NCBI GenBank assembly: GCA_018883075.1 | Contig: VEQU01000010.1 | Coordinates: 1-43,188, forward strand | DNA length: 43,188 nucleotides | Reading direction: 5' to 3' | Source of the DNA: Mycobacterium sp. | Lineage (GTDB): Bacteria; Actinomycetota; Actinomycetes; Mycobacteriales; Mycobacteriaceae | Shown here: positions 32,669 through 41,310 of the stretch, piece by piece | Position numbering within the stretch: position 1 is the first letter of the stretch | Layout of the letters: each line of letters opens with the position of its first letter | The notes under the pieces: model-generated | What the model was told of the DNA's origin: nothing | Seen by the model: only the letters and a program-made list of their open reading frames with translations | Database searches by the model: none | Program-made: the position numbers and the translations under genes

Positions 32669-33259
32669 ATGGAGTTGATGACCGGCTTCGGCCTGGCCAG
32701 TGCGGCTGGGCTCAACGCCTACATCCCGTTGCTGTCGATGGGCCTGCTGGACCGGTACACGTCGCTGGTGAACCTGCCGCAGGGCTGGGCATGGCTGGCC
32801 AACGGCTGGGTGATGGCGATCATCGCGGTGCTGCTGATGATCGAGATCGTCGCCGACAAGGTGCCGGCCCTGGACTCGGTCAACGACGCCGTGCAGACCT
32901 TCGTCCGGCCGGCCTCCGGCGGGATTGTCTTCGGATCCGGCACCGCCGCCCAGACCGCCGCGGTGGCCGACCCGGCCGAGTTCGCCCGATCCGGCCAGTG
33001 GGTCCCGGTGGCCATCGGCATCGTCACCGCACTGGTGGTGCACCTGACGAAGACCGCGGTGCGACCGGCCGCCAACGTGGCGACCGCGGGCGTGGCGGCG
33101 CCGGTGCTCAGCACCATCGAGGACGCCACCAGCGTCGGCCTGACGTTGATCGCCGTTCTGATCCCGGCTCTGGTGGCCGTCGTGCTGATCGCCCTGGTGT
33201 GGGCCGCGATCTGGCTGCTGCGACGGCGGCGCGGACGCCGTGTCGGCGAACTGCGCTAG
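32669..33259 (+). CDS. DUF4126 membrane protein
   Basis: 196-residue membrane protein with about four helices ([76 protein letters not shown]) and a basic C-terminus, the DUF4126 arrangement. It contains [14 protein letters not shown] and [17 protein letters not shown], typical of the family. Function unknown. GGAGG five bases before the ATG at 32669 decides the start; a long upstream open frame is antisense to the CBS gene and rejected. The stop overlaps that of the convergent glgC by a few bases. Confidence 0.85.
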   Translation: MELMTGFGLASAAGLNAYIPLLSMGLLDRYTSLVNLPQGWAWLANGWVMAIIAVLLMIEIVADKVPALDSVNDAVQTFVRPASGGIVFGSGTAAQTAAVADPAEFARSGQWVPVAIGIVTALVVHLTKTAVRPAANVATAGVAAPVLSTIEDATSVGLTLIAVLIPALVAVVLIALVWAAIWLLRRRRGRRVGELR

Positions 33260-34470
33260 ATCCACACGCCCTTGCCGACGGCCACGATTCCGCCCGCGCT
33301 GATCGCGAATCGGTCGCGGTCCCTCTCCAGGTCCACGCCGACCTGCTCGCCGGGCCCGACCACGACGTTCTTGTCCAGAATCGCGCGGCGCACCACCGCG
33401 CCGCGGCCGACCCGCACCCCGGGCATCAGCACACTGCCCTCCACGATCGCACCGTCGTCCACCACGACATTGCTCGACAGCACCGAGGTGCGCACCGACG
33501 CCGCCGAGATGATGCTGCCGGCGCCCACCACCGACTCCTGGGCCGAGCCGCCGTTGACGAACTTGGCCGGTGCCAGGTTCTCCGACTCGCCGCGGATCGG
33601 CCAGCGCTTGTTGTAGAGGTTGAACACCGGGTGCACCGACACCAGGTCCATGTGCGCGTCGTAGAAGGCGTCGAGCGTTCCGACGTCGCGCCAGTACCCG
33701 TGGTCGCGTTCGGTGGCGCCCGGCACATCGTTGTCGTTGAAGTCGTACACCGCCGCCATGCCGTCTTCGACGAGTCGCGGAATGATGTCGCCACCCATGT
33801 CGTGATCGGAGGTGTCGTCATCGGCGTCGGCACGGATCGCGTCGACGAGCACCTTGGTGGTGAAGATGTAGTTGCCCATCGAGACGAACGTCTGCTCCGG
33901 GTTGTCCGGCGTGCCCGGCGGCTCGGCCGGCTTCTCCACGAAGCTGCGGATCCGGCCGGACTCGTCGGCCTCGATGCAGCCGAACGCACTGGCCTCCGCG
34001 CGAGGCACCCGGATGCCGGCCACCGTAGCGCCGGCCCCGCTCTCGATATGGAACTTGACCATCTGCTCGGGATCCATCCGGTACACGTGGTCGGCGCCGA
34101 ACACCACGATGTAGTCGGGATCCTCGTCGAAGATGAGGTTCAGCGACTGATACACCGCGTCCGCGGAGCCGGTGTACCACCGCGGACCGAGACGCTGCTG
34201 GGCGGGCACCGGAGTGATGTACTCCCCCGCCAGACCGCTCAGGCGCCAGTTCTGCGAGATGTGCCGGTCCAGCGAGTGCGACTTGTACTGGGTCAGCACG
34301 CAGATTCTCAGATATCGCGCGTTGACGAGATTCGACAGCACGAAGTCGATCAACCGGTAGGCGCCGCCGAAGGGAACCGCCGGCTTGGCGCGGTCCGCGG
34401 TCAGCGGATAGAGCCGCTTGCCCTCCCCCCCGGCCAGGACTATGCCCAGCACGTGCGGCAATTCCCTCAT
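33256..34470 (-). CDS. glgC: Glucose-1-phosphate adenylyltransferase
   Basis: 404-residue ADP-glucose pyrophosphorylase, the entry step to alpha-glucan and maltose-1-phosphate synthesis. The nucleotidyl-transferase signature is [11 protein letters not shown] (14-24), the metal/substrate motif [10 protein letters not shown] (124-133) and [10 protein letters not shown]; the C-terminus is a left-handed beta-helix (hexapeptide repeats around [20 protein letters not shown]). It lies divergent from glgM, which uses its product. The ATG has no Shine-Dalgarno but a -10 box at leaderless distance. Confidence 0.97.
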   Translation of the reverse strand: MRELPHVLGIVLAGGEGKRLYPLTADRAKPAVPFGGAYRLIDFVLSNLVNARYLRICVLTQYKSHSLDRHISQNWRLSGLAGEYITPVPAQQRLGPRWYTGSADAVYQSLNLIFDEDPDYIVVFGADHVYRMDPEQMVKFHIESGAGATVAGIRVPRAEASAFGCIEADESGRIRSFVEKPAEPPGTPDNPEQTFVSMGNYIFTTKVLVDAIRADADDDTSDHDMGGDIIPRLVEDGMAAVYDFNDNDVPGATERDHGYWRDVGTLDAFYDAHMDLVSVHPVFNLYNKRWPIRGESENLAPAKFVNGGSAQESVVGAGSIISAASVRTSVLSSNVVVDDGAIVEGSVLMPGVRVGRGAVVRRAILDKNVVVGPGEQVGVDLERDRDRFAISAGGIVAVGKGVWI

Positions 34471-34476
34471 TCAGCC

Positions 34477-34482
34477 AACCTA
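34477..34482 (-). promoter_or_regulatory. -10 box TAGGTT, predicted leaderless start of glgC
   Basis: On the minus strand TAGGTT fits TANNNT and is followed by six bases before the glgC ATG at 34470; no Shine-Dalgarno is present. Confidence 0.5.
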
Positions 34483-34551
34483 ATCCCCACCGATTCCGGC
34501 TGCCAGGCCAACGGCATTTCCACCTGAAGCGCCCTTTTGCACCCGAAGCAC

Positions 34552-34557
34552 TACGGT
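34552..34557 (+). promoter_or_regulatory. -10 box TACGGT, predicted leaderless start of glgM
   Basis: TACGGT fits TANNNT and is followed by eight bases before the ATG at 34566. Its divergent partner before glgC is 70 bases away, so both genes may share one control region. Confidence 0.45.
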
Positions 34558-34565
34558 CATGCGTT

Positions 34566-35729
34566 ATGCGGGTGGCGATGATGACCCGGGAATACCCGCC
34601 CGAGGTCTACGGCGGGGCCGGGGTGCATGTGACCGAACTGGTCGCCCAGCTTCGCCACCTGTGCGAGGTCGACGTGCACTGCATGGGCGTCGAACGGACC
34701 GGAGCCTTCGCCCACCGGCCGGACCCCGCGCTGGCCGACGCCAATCCGGCGCTGGCCACATTGTCCGCCGACCTGCGGATGGCCAACGCTGCGGCAGGCG
34801 CGACGGTGGTCCATTCGCACACCTGGTACACGGGCATGGCCGGCCACCTCGCCGCCCTGCTGCATGACGTTCCACACGTGCTGACCGCGCACTCGCTCGA
34901 ACCGCGACGGCCGTGGAAGGCTGAGCAGCTCGGCGGCGGGTACCAGGTCTCGCTGTGGGTGGAACGCACCGCGGTTGGGGCGGCCGACGCCGTCATCGCC
35001 GTGAGTTCGGGCATGCGCGACGACGTTCTCGACGTCTACCCGGCGCTGGACCCCACCCGCGTGCATGTGGTCCGAAACGGCATCGACACCGGCGTGTGGC
35101 ACCCGGTCGATCCCGATCCCGGCCAATCGGTGCTCGCCGAGCTCGGGGTCGACCCATCCCGGCCGATCGTCGCCTTCGTCGGCCGCATCACCCGGCAGAA
35201 GGGTGTGCCGCACCTGATCTCCGCAGCCCACAGGTTCGATCCGGACGTGCAACTGGTGCTGTGCGCGGGGGCTCCGGACACTCCGGAGATCGCCGAGGAG
35301 GTGGGCGCTGCCGTCGCCGGCCTCGCGCAGCGGCGCGACGGGGTGTTCTGGGTCAGGGAGTTTCTGCCCATCCATGACATCCGCGAAATCCTCTCGGCAG
35401 CAACGGCTTTCGTGTGTCCGTCGGTGTACGAGCCGCTGGGCATCGTCAACCTCGAGGCGATGGCGTGCGGAACGGCGGTGGTCGCCTCGGATGTCGGCGG
35501 AATCCCCGAGGTCGTCACCGATGGCGTGACGGGAACCCTGGTGCACTACGACGCCGCCGACCCGGCGGGGTTCGAAGCCGGGCTGGCCGAGGCGGTCAAC
35601 GCGATGGTGGCCGACCCCGTGCGGGCCACGGCCTACGGCCAGGCGGGGCGGCAGCGCTGTATCGACGAGTTCTCCTGGGCGCGCATCGCCGAACAGACGC
35701 TCGAGATCTACCGCAAGGTGGCCGGCTAG
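34566..35729 (+). CDS. glgM: ADP-glucose-dependent maltose-1-phosphate synthase / glycogen synthase-type GT4
   Basis: 387-residue retaining glycosyltransferase of family GT4. In mycobacteria this protein (Rv1212c, formerly glgA) joins ADP-glucose to glucose-1-phosphate to give maltose-1-phosphate, the donor for GlgE. Signatures: N-terminal YPPEVYGGAGVH (GGAG 16-19), phosphate-binding GRITRQKG (206-213) and the acidic E-x7-E in EPLGIVNLE (Glu289, Glu297). The ATG at 34566 is chosen over an out-of-frame ATG at 34559. The direct neighbour glgC supplies ADP-glucose. Confidence 0.95.
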   Translation: MRVAMMTREYPPEVYGGAGVHVTELVAQLRHLCEVDVHCMGVERTGAFAHRPDPALADANPALATLSADLRMANAAAGATVVHSHTWYTGMAGHLAALLHDVPHVLTAHSLEPRRPWKAEQLGGGYQVSLWVERTAVGAADAVIAVSSGMRDDVLDVYPALDPTRVHVVRNGIDTGVWHPVDPDPGQSVLAELGVDPSRPIVAFVGRITRQKGVPHLISAAHRFDPDVQLVLCAGAPDTPEIAEEVGAAVAGLAQRRDGVFWVREFLPIHDIREILSAATAFVCPSVYEPLGIVNLEAMACGTAVVASDVGGIPEVVTDGVTGTLVHYDAADPAGFEAGLAEAVNAMVADPVRATAYGQAGRQRCIDEFSWARIAEQTLEIYRKVAG

Positions 35730-35762
35730 CCCGGCCGAGTGTCGGTGAAGGGGTGACGAGAG

Positions 35763-35930
35763 TTAGCTGGTGACGCCCTTGAGTTCGTCGCCGAGAGCGG
35801 CGGCCTCGTCCGGGGTCAGCTCGACGACCAGGCGGCCACCGCCTTCCAGCGGCACCCGCATGACGATGCCGCGCCCCTCCTTGGTCGCCTCCAGCGGACC
35901 GTCTCCGGTCCGCGGCTTCATCGCCGCCAT
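35763..35930 (-). CDS. DUF3117 small protein, Rv1211-type
   Basis: 55-residue protein very conserved in actinobacteria: MAAMKPRTGDGPLEATKEG followed by MRVPLEGGGRLVVELTPDEA. Function unknown. The open frame is longer, but GGAGGGAG six bases before the ATG at 35930 and the conserved N-terminus fix the start. It lies 94 bases after tag and convergent with glgM. Confidence 0.88.
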   Translation of the reverse strand: MAAMKPRTGDGPLEATKEGRGIVMRVPLEGGGRLVVELTPDEAAALGDELKGVTS

Positions 35931-36024
35931 CGAGTGCTCCCTCCAGATCCGAGCAGGCCCGTCGGCGCCGGCCCTCGCCGCGCCGTGGTTAATTCTATGG
36001 ATCCCATTGTTCACCATCAGCGGC

Positions 36025-36603
36025 TCAGGGTGTGAATCCGGCGGTCGCAGCGAGCGGAACAAAACAGTCCCGCACGTGGTCATCGACCATTCCGGTGGCC
36101 TGCATCAGCGCATATGCCGTGGTCGGGCCGACGAACCGGAACCCGCGGCGGCGCAACTCACGGGCCAGCGCCGCCGACTCCGGGGTTTGCGAGGGCACCT
36201 CGGCCATAGTGGCCGGCCGGGGCCGCGGCGGCGGCGCGAACGACCACAGCAGCTCGCAGAGGTCGGTGTCCAGGGCGGCGACGGCGCGGGCGTTGGCGAT
36301 GGTCGCCTCGATCTTGGCGCGGTTTCGGACGATGCCCGTATCCGCCATCAGCCGGTCGGCGTCGCGGTCGGTATAGGCGGCCACCGTGTCGATGTCGAAA
36401 CCGTCGAAGGCGCGCCGGAAGCTCTCCCGCTTGCGCAGGATCACCAGCCACGACAGCCCGCTCTGGAACGCCTCCAGGCTGATCCGCTCGAAAAGTTGGG
36501 TTCGCCCGCGCAACGGCCGGCCCCACTCCCGGTCGTGGTAGTCGACCATCAGCTCCGGCCCGCGCGCGGCCCAGTCGCACCGGGACAGTCCGTCACCGGT
36601 CAC
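36025..36603 (-). CDS. tag: DNA-3-methyladenine glycosylase I
   Basis: 192-residue base-excision repair glycosylase that removes 3-methyladenine. The zinc site is visible as Cys9 (RCDWA), His23 (DYHDREWG), His176 and Cys180 (DDHVRDCF). The substrate pocket region contains FERISLEAFQSGLSW and the helix-hairpin-helix-like RRRGFRFVGPTTAYALMQA. Length and motif spacing fit the E. coli enzyme. The ATG overlaps the upstream gene by four bases, placing DNA repair in the gpgS operon. Confidence 0.95.
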   Translation of the reverse strand: MTGDGLSRCDWAARGPELMVDYHDREWGRPLRGRTQLFERISLEAFQSGLSWLVILRKRESFRRAFDGFDIDTVAAYTDRDADRLMADTGIVRNRAKIEATIANARAVAALDTDLCELLWSFAPPPRPRPATMAEVPSQTPESAALARELRRRGFRFVGPTTAYALMQATGMVDDHVRDCFVPLAATAGFTP

Positions 36604-36944
36604 TGGGCGGCTGGACCCGGTTCCTGCTGTGCCGAATCCGCTCGAGCCGAATCCGCTCGGGTGGCCCGCAGGATGTCGACCTCGGCGCGCAGCCCGTCGA
36701 GTTCGGCGCCGAGGCGCTCCAGCACCCAGTCCACCTCACTGGTTTTGTAGCCGCGCAGCACCTGGGTGAACTTGACCGCCTCGACGTCGGCACCGGTCAC
36801 CCCGGAGGCCGGCAGCACGGTCGCGGTGGTGGCACTAGGCAGGGGCGGCAGTTTCTCGCCCCGGCCGAACAGCGCGCTGGCCACCCCGAACAGCACGACG
36901 GCCACCAGGATCAGCACCACCAGGTAGAGCAGGATCAGCGTCAC
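36600..36944 (-). CDS. DivIVA-domain-like single-pass membrane protein, Rv1209-type
   Basis: 114-residue protein with an N-terminal membrane helix (TLILLYLVVLILVAVVLFGV), a short linker, and a DivIVA-like segment (VTGADVEAVKFTQVLRGYKT then VDWVLERLGAELDGLRAEVD) ending in a coiled coil. In other actinobacteria such domains mark curved or polar membrane, but no function is known here. The tail includes a duplicated RADSA. GTG start 15 bases after gpgS. Confidence 0.82.
   Translation of the reverse strand: MTLILLYLVVLILVAVVLFGVASALFGRGEKLPPLPSATTATVLPASGVTGADVEAVKFTQVLRGYKTSEVDWVLERLGAELDGLRAEVDILRATRADSARADSAQQEPGPAAQ
36631..36660 (-). repeat. 15-bp tandem duplication encoding RADSA twice
   Basis: On the plus strand GCCGAATCCGCTCGA (36631-36645) is followed by GCCGAATCCGCTCGG (36646-36660), one mismatch. 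It adds RADSARADSA to the C-terminal tail of the DivIVA-like protein. Confidence 0.85.
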
Positions 36945-36959
36945 GGATTCGATCCTGCC

Positions 36960-37907
36960 TCACCGCAGGGTGTTCATCGGGGGCCGGTCGTCCTGCGACA
37001 CCACCGAGACCCGGGTCAGGTAGGAGTCGCCGCCGTCGGTGTCGGGGCCGGGGTCGGGGTTGGGAAGGAATTGCGTGAGTCCCACGCCGGAGTCCGGGAT
37101 GCCGCAGCGATTGAGCAGGGTGGCGATGATCTGCCGGCTCATCGGACCCAGGTCGGCCAGCGGGCGGTTGCGGTGCGTGCGGACGCCCAGGTTCACCTGC
37201 GCGATGGCGTCCAGGCCGTAGCGGTCGAAGGTGTCGATCAGGATGCCGATCTCGACCCCGTACCCCGGCGCGAACGGCACCGAGGTCAACAGTTCTCGGG
37301 TTCCGGCGTACTCCCCGCCCAGCGGCTGCAGCACCCCGCTCAGTTCCGGTCGCAGGGCGGCCAGTAACGGGCGGGCGACGAGTTCGGTGACCCGTCCGCC
37401 GCCATGGGCGTCCTCGCCGCCGCCGACCCGCAGCGGCCGACGGTAGAACCCCCGCACCAGATGGATACCGTCCTCGGTCAGCATCGGGCCGGCCAGACGC
37501 GGCACGAACAGCGGGTCGGCGTCGATCAGATCGGAGTCGATGAACACGATGACGTCGCCGGTGGTGGCGGCCAGTGAGCGCCACAGCGCCTCACCCTTGC
37601 CCGGGTGCGGCGGGATCTCGGGTATCGCATCCTCGCGTCGCACGACGCGCGCGCCAGCCCGGATCGCGCACTTCTCGGTGTCGTCGGTGGACCCGGAGTC
37701 CAGAACGATGAGTTCGTCGACGAGACCCCCGAGCATCGGAGTGATGGTCTCGATGACAGCGCCGACGGTGCCGGCCTCGTTGAGCGCGGGCAACACCACC
37801 GAGACGGTGCGGCCGCCCTTGGCGCCTTCCAGTTCGGCGGCCGTCCAGGTGGGCCGGTTCCAGGTCCGGCGGGCCAACCAGGTCGCCGCCTCGGCCGTTG
37901 CGCTCAC
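36960..37907 (-). CDS. gpgS: Glucosyl-3-phosphoglycerate synthase
   Basis: 315-residue GT-A glycosyltransferase (GT81) that transfers glucose to 3-phosphoglycerate, the first step of methylglucose lipopolysaccharide synthesis. It has PALNE (40-44), DSGSTDDT (70-77), the metal-binding DSD (124-126) and GEYAGTRELL. Ortholog of Rv1208. The GTG overlaps the folP2 stop by four bases. The C-terminal tail after TQFLPNPDPGPDTDGG is flexible. Confidence 0.95.
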   Translation of the reverse strand: MSATAEAATWLARRTWNRPTWTAAELEGAKGGRTVSVVLPALNEAGTVGAVIETITPMLGGLVDELIVLDSGSTDDTEKCAIRAGARVVRREDAIPEIPPHPGKGEALWRSLAATTGDVIVFIDSDLIDADPLFVPRLAGPMLTEDGIHLVRGFYRRPLRVGGGEDAHGGGRVTELVARPLLAALRPELSGVLQPLGGEYAGTRELLTSVPFAPGYGVEIGILIDTFDRYGLDAIAQVNLGVRTHRNRPLADLGPMSRQIIATLLNRCGIPDSGVGLTQFLPNPDPGPDTDGGDSYLTRVSVVSQDDRPPMNTLR

Positions 37908-38779
37908 GCCAGACCCCGCACGGTGCGCGCCGGTGCCCGCTCACCCCGGATGGAGGCCACCATCTCCAGCACCCGCCGCGTCGGTGCCACCTCGTGCACA
38001 CGGAACATCCGCGCGCCGTCGGCCGCGGCCAGCGCGGTGGCGGCCAGCGTGCCTTCAAGACGCTCGGTGAGTTCCACACCGAGAGTCTCCCCGATGAAGT
38101 CCTTGTTGCTCAGCGCCATCAGAACCGGCCACCCCGTGTCGACCAGATCGGGGACATGCCGCAAAAGCGTCAGGCCGTGGAAGGTGTTCTTGCCGAAGTC
38201 ATGCGTCGGGTCAATCAGGATGCCGTCCCGACGCACCCCCACCCGCACCGCGTGTTCGGCGGCCGCCGTGACTTCGGCGATGACGTCGTCGACGACTCCG
38301 GTCACCGTCGTGCCGTAGTTGACCCGAAACGGCCGGGTGCGAGGCTGCGCTCCGCCGGTGTGCGAGCAGACCAGTCCGGCTCCGAACTCAGCGGCGACCT
38401 CGGGAAGGGCGGGGTCGTGCCCCGCCCAGGTGTCGTTGATGATGTCGGCGCCGGCCGCGCAGGCCTGCGCGGCCACCGATGCCCGCCAGGTGTCGACACT
38501 GATGCACTGCTGGGGGTAGCAGGCGCGCACCCATTCGATGAAGGGCACCACCCGCGCGACTTCCGCGTCGGCGTCGACCACCGCACCCGGACCGGCCTTC
38601 ACACCGCCGATATCGATGACGTCCGCGCCTTCGGCCACCACCCGGTGCACCGCCTCCTTGGCGGCCTCATCGCTGAAAGTGGCGCCGCGGTCGTAGAAGG
38701 AGTCCGGCGTGCGGTTGACGATCGCCATGATCAGTGCCCGGTCACCGGAAACCGGCCGCCCGCAGAACGTCGCACTCAC
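37904..38779 (-). CDS. folP2: Dihydropteroate synthase homologue FolP2, probably not a true DHPS
   Basis: 291-residue TIM-barrel protein of the dihydropteroate synthase family. The pterin-site motifs are altered: IVNRTPDSFYDRG (20-32) where DHPS has a GG-type ending, SVDTWR (94-99), and ALSNKDFIGE where true enzymes carry a SRK-type motif. In M. tuberculosis FolP2 (Rv1207) shares this context with gpgS and is reported not to act as a DHPS. The frame opens at 38875; the GTG at 38779 gives MSATFCGRPVSGDRALIMAI, matching orthologues. Coupled to gpgS by a four-base overlap, so a role near glucosylglycerate is possible but unproven. Confidence 0.88.
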   Translation of the reverse strand: MSATFCGRPVSGDRALIMAIVNRTPDSFYDRGATFSDEAAKEAVHRVVAEGADVIDIGGVKAGPGAVVDADAEVARVVPFIEWVRACYPQQCISVDTWRASVAAQACAAGADIINDTWAGHDPALPEVAAEFGAGLVCSHTGGAQPRTRPFRVNYGTTVTGVVDDVIAEVTAAAEHAVRVGVRRDGILIDPTHDFGKNTFHGLTLLRHVPDLVDTGWPVLMALSNKDFIGETLGVELTERLEGTLAATALAAADGARMFRVHEVAPTRRVLEMVASIRGERAPARTVRGLA

Positions 38780-38871
38780 CCCACCATCGTGCCTGGTCGT
38801 CGCTGGCGGTGGTGGAAGGCCCCGGCAGCTGCACATAGGGTCACCGCCCGCTGGGTCCTCATCCACCGGGG

Positions 38872-40650
38872 TCATTGTGACCGCGGATACCTGCCCGCCG
38901 CGACTTCCGCCGGATATTCCGGGTAAAAGGGCACGTACCCCTCGTCGGGCCCGCGCAACGCGTAGAGCGGATCGGCCACCGCGTCGCCGTAGGCCTGATT
39001 GCGCAATTCAACCTTGCGGCTCTTGAACGTCGATGTCGTCTCCAGTGCATCGACGATCCTGATGAACAGCGGGACGGCATAGCCGGGCAGCCGGCGGTGC
39101 AGCGCGGCGGCCACCGACCTGCCGTCGAACCGTTGCCCGTCGCGCAGTTTGACCGCCGCCATCCCGGCGCGACCGCCGGTGCCCGGCACCTCGACGCCGA
39201 AGACCGAGCACTCCTGCACGCTTGGGTGGGCGGCCAACGCAGCCTCCACATCGGTGGTGGCGACGTTCTCGCCCTTCCACCGGAAGGTGTCGCCGAGCCG
39301 ATCGGTGAACGCGGCGTGGCCCATCCCCTGCGGGCTCATCACGTCACCGGTGTTGAACCACACATCGCCATCCCGAAAGGCGTTGCGCACCAGCTTCTTC
39401 TCACTCGCGGCGCTGTCGGTGTAGCCGTCGAACGGGGAAAGCCGGCTGACCGGACTGAGCAACAACCCGGGCGCGCCGGACGGCACGCGCCGTACCCGGC
39501 CGTTCTCGTCGCGTTCGGGCTCGCCGGTCTCGGGGTCATATATGACGTAGGCCAGCGGCATCGGGTTGACGCCGGTCGATTTGGGAATGTTGAAGATGTT
39601 GATGAAGGCGGTGTTGCCCTCGCTGGCGGCGTAGAACTCCACCACCCGCTTGATCCCGAATCTGCGGGTGAACTCCTCCCAGATGTCCGGACGCAGTCCG
39701 TTGCCGACGATCACCCGCACCCGGTGCGCCCGATCAGTCGGCTTGGGCGGCTGGTTGAGCAGATACCGGCAGAGTTCGCCGATGTAGATGAACGCAGTGG
39801 CATCGTTTGCGATGACCTCGTCCCAGAACTTCGATGCCGAGAAGGTTCGACCCAGTGCCAGAGTGGCACCCGCGTCGATCACCGCTGACAGCGCAACGGT
39901 CAGCGCGTTGTTGTGGTAGAGCGGAAGCGCGCAGTACAGCGTGTCGTTACCGCGCAGTCGAACGCCCAGACCGCTGAATCCGGCCAGCGCGCGCAGCCAC
40001 CGCTGGTGGGTCATCACGCTCGCCTTGGGATGCCCGGTCGTGCCGGAAGTGAAGATGTAGAAGGCGGTGTCGCGTGCCTGTACCTGCGCCGCCGACGGCG
40101 GGTTACCCCTCGACTCACCCTCGGCCAAGGCGGCGAAGTCACCGATCGAGATCAGGTCGGCCACCTCGGCGCCGCTGTCGCTGATCGGTTTGACCAGATC
40201 ATCCTCGGCCACAATGACTTTCGCTTCGAGCAGGCCGACGCTATGCGCCAGAACATCGCCACGCTGGTTGTAGTTGACCATCCCGGCGACAGCCCCGCAC
40301 TTGACCGCCGCCAGCATCATCAGGACCGCGTCCGGCGAGTTTCGCAACATGATCCCGACGACATCACCGCGGCGGACCCCCTTGCCCACCAGTACAGCCG
40401 CATAGGTGTTCGCGGTCTCGTTCGCCTCCCGGTAGCTGATCGAGCGCCCTTCGAAGCGCATGAAGACGCGATCGCCGTGCCGCGCGGCACGATCACCGAA
40501 GACCTTCCCGATCGACGTCCGCGATGTCGGCGTGACAAGAAGTCCGGTCAGTGCGCCGCGAAGGACGATCGGAGCGTCCATCACCACGGCCGGCAAGCGG
40601 GTGAGCAGGTCGACCAGCCCGACCGGCTTCTCCTGCGGTGTCCGCGTCAT
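38872..40650 (-). CDS. fadD6: Very-long-chain acyl-CoA synthetase FadD6
   Basis: 592-residue fatty-acyl-CoA synthetase of the FATP/FadD6 type, coupling ATP, fatty acid and CoA and possibly aiding uptake. AMP-binding P-loop YIFTSGTTGHPKASV (TSGTTGHPK 201-209), adenine motif FYAASEG, GDVWFNTGDVM, and the hinge FTDRLGDTFRWKGENVAT. The catalytic C-terminal lysine lies in TSTFKSRKVELRNQAY. Ortholog of Rv1206. Starts 13 bases after the LOG stop and ends 92 bases before folP2. Confidence 0.93.
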   Translation of the reverse strand: MTRTPQEKPVGLVDLLTRLPAVVMDAPIVLRGALTGLLVTPTSRTSIGKVFGDRAARHGDRVFMRFEGRSISYREANETANTYAAVLVGKGVRRGDVVGIMLRNSPDAVLMMLAAVKCGAVAGMVNYNQRGDVLAHSVGLLEAKVIVAEDDLVKPISDSGAEVADLISIGDFAALAEGESRGNPPSAAQVQARDTAFYIFTSGTTGHPKASVMTHQRWLRALAGFSGLGVRLRGNDTLYCALPLYHNNALTVALSAVIDAGATLALGRTFSASKFWDEVIANDATAFIYIGELCRYLLNQPPKPTDRAHRVRVIVGNGLRPDIWEEFTRRFGIKRVVEFYAASEGNTAFINIFNIPKSTGVNPMPLAYVIYDPETGEPERDENGRVRRVPSGAPGLLLSPVSRLSPFDGYTDSAASEKKLVRNAFRDGDVWFNTGDVMSPQGMGHAAFTDRLGDTFRWKGENVATTDVEAALAAHPSVQECSVFGVEVPGTGGRAGMAAVKLRDGQRFDGRSVAAALHRRLPGYAVPLFIRIVDALETTSTFKSRKVELRNQAYGDAVADPLYALRGPDEGYVPFYPEYPAEVAAGRYPRSQ

Positions 40651-40663
40651 GTCGGTGTCGGTG

Positions 40664-41233
40664 TCATGTCAGGGCCTCACGCGGTTCGCACAGCGACAGC
40701 GCTGCGTCGACGTCGGTCACCACCACGAGACGATCCAGGGCGCCCTGCGCGACGTAGCCGGACGAGACCAGCGACGACAGCCACGCCAGGAGTCCGTCGT
40801 AATGTCCGGCCGGGTCGAGCAGGACCACCGGTTTGGCGTGCATTCCGAGGTACCCGGCTGTCCAGGTCTCGAAAAGTTCCTCGCAGGTTCCGATGCCGCC
40901 GGGAAGGGTCAGGAATGCGTCGCTGCGGTCTTCCATGACCTGTTTGCGCTGCCGCATGGTGTCGGTGACGATCAGTTCATCGGCCTCGACGTCGGCGAGT
41001 TCGCGGTGTACCAGTGCCCTGGGGATCACCCCGACGGTACGACCGCCACCCGCACGCGCCCCGGCTGCCACCGCGCCCATCGCCGAGACGTTGCCACCAC
41101 CGGACACCAGGGTCCAGCCCCGCGCGGCGATGCCCTCCCCGACCCGATGGGCCAGGCTCAGCAGTTCGGGATGGCGCGGACTGGCCGCACAGTAGACGCA
41201 GACCGCCCATTCGGCGGGCGGTGGCGTCGGCAC
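40664..41233 (-). CDS. LOG-family nucleoside-5'-monophosphate phosphoribohydrolase, Rv1205-type
   Basis: 189-residue Rossmann-fold enzyme of the LOG family, which releases free cytokinin-type bases from their ribotides; the mycobacterial homologue Rv1205 is linked to cytokinin release and proteasome-mutant aldehyde stress. Motifs: SGGGNVSAMG (44-53, with SAMG in place of the usual GLMG), MRQRK (93-97) and the catalytic PGGIGTCEE (111-119). The GTG start has no Shine-Dalgarno; a duplicated 14-bp unit carries two candidate -10 boxes before it. First gene of the run into fadD6. Confidence 0.88.
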   Translation of the reverse strand: MPTPPPAEWAVCVYCAASPRHPELLSLAHRVGEGIAARGWTLVSGGGNVSAMGAVAAGARAGGGRTVGVIPRALVHRELADVEADELIVTDTMRQRKQVMEDRSDAFLTLPGGIGTCEELFETWTAGYLGMHAKPVVLLDPAGHYDGLLAWLSSLVSSGYVAQGALDRLVVVTDVDAALSLCEPREALT

Positions 41234-41236
41234 AGC

Positions 41237-41264
41237 GTCAAACCTAGACCGTCAAACCTAGACC
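41237..41264 (-). promoter_or_regulatory. Perfect 14-bp tandem duplication carrying two -10 boxes before the LOG gene
   Basis: On the plus strand GTCAAACCTAGACC occurs at 41237-41250 and again at 41251-41264, followed by a decayed third copy. On the minus strand each copy contains TAGGTT, a TANNNT box. The nearer box (41246-41241) is seven bases before the GTG of the LOG gene, so it would give a leaderless mRNA; the farther box would give a 14-base longer one. Confidence 0.5.
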
Positions 41265-41297
41265 GGGAAACCTGAGCCAGAGCCTGCCGGGCCCAAA

Positions 41298-41303
41298 TAG
41301 AGT
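41298..41303 (+). promoter_or_regulatory. -10 box TAGAGT, predicted leaderless start of the P-loop ATPase gene
   Basis: TAGAGT fits TANNNT and is followed by seven bases before the ATG at 41311. No Shine-Dalgarno. Confidence 0.5.
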
Positions 41304-41310
41304 CCCCGCT

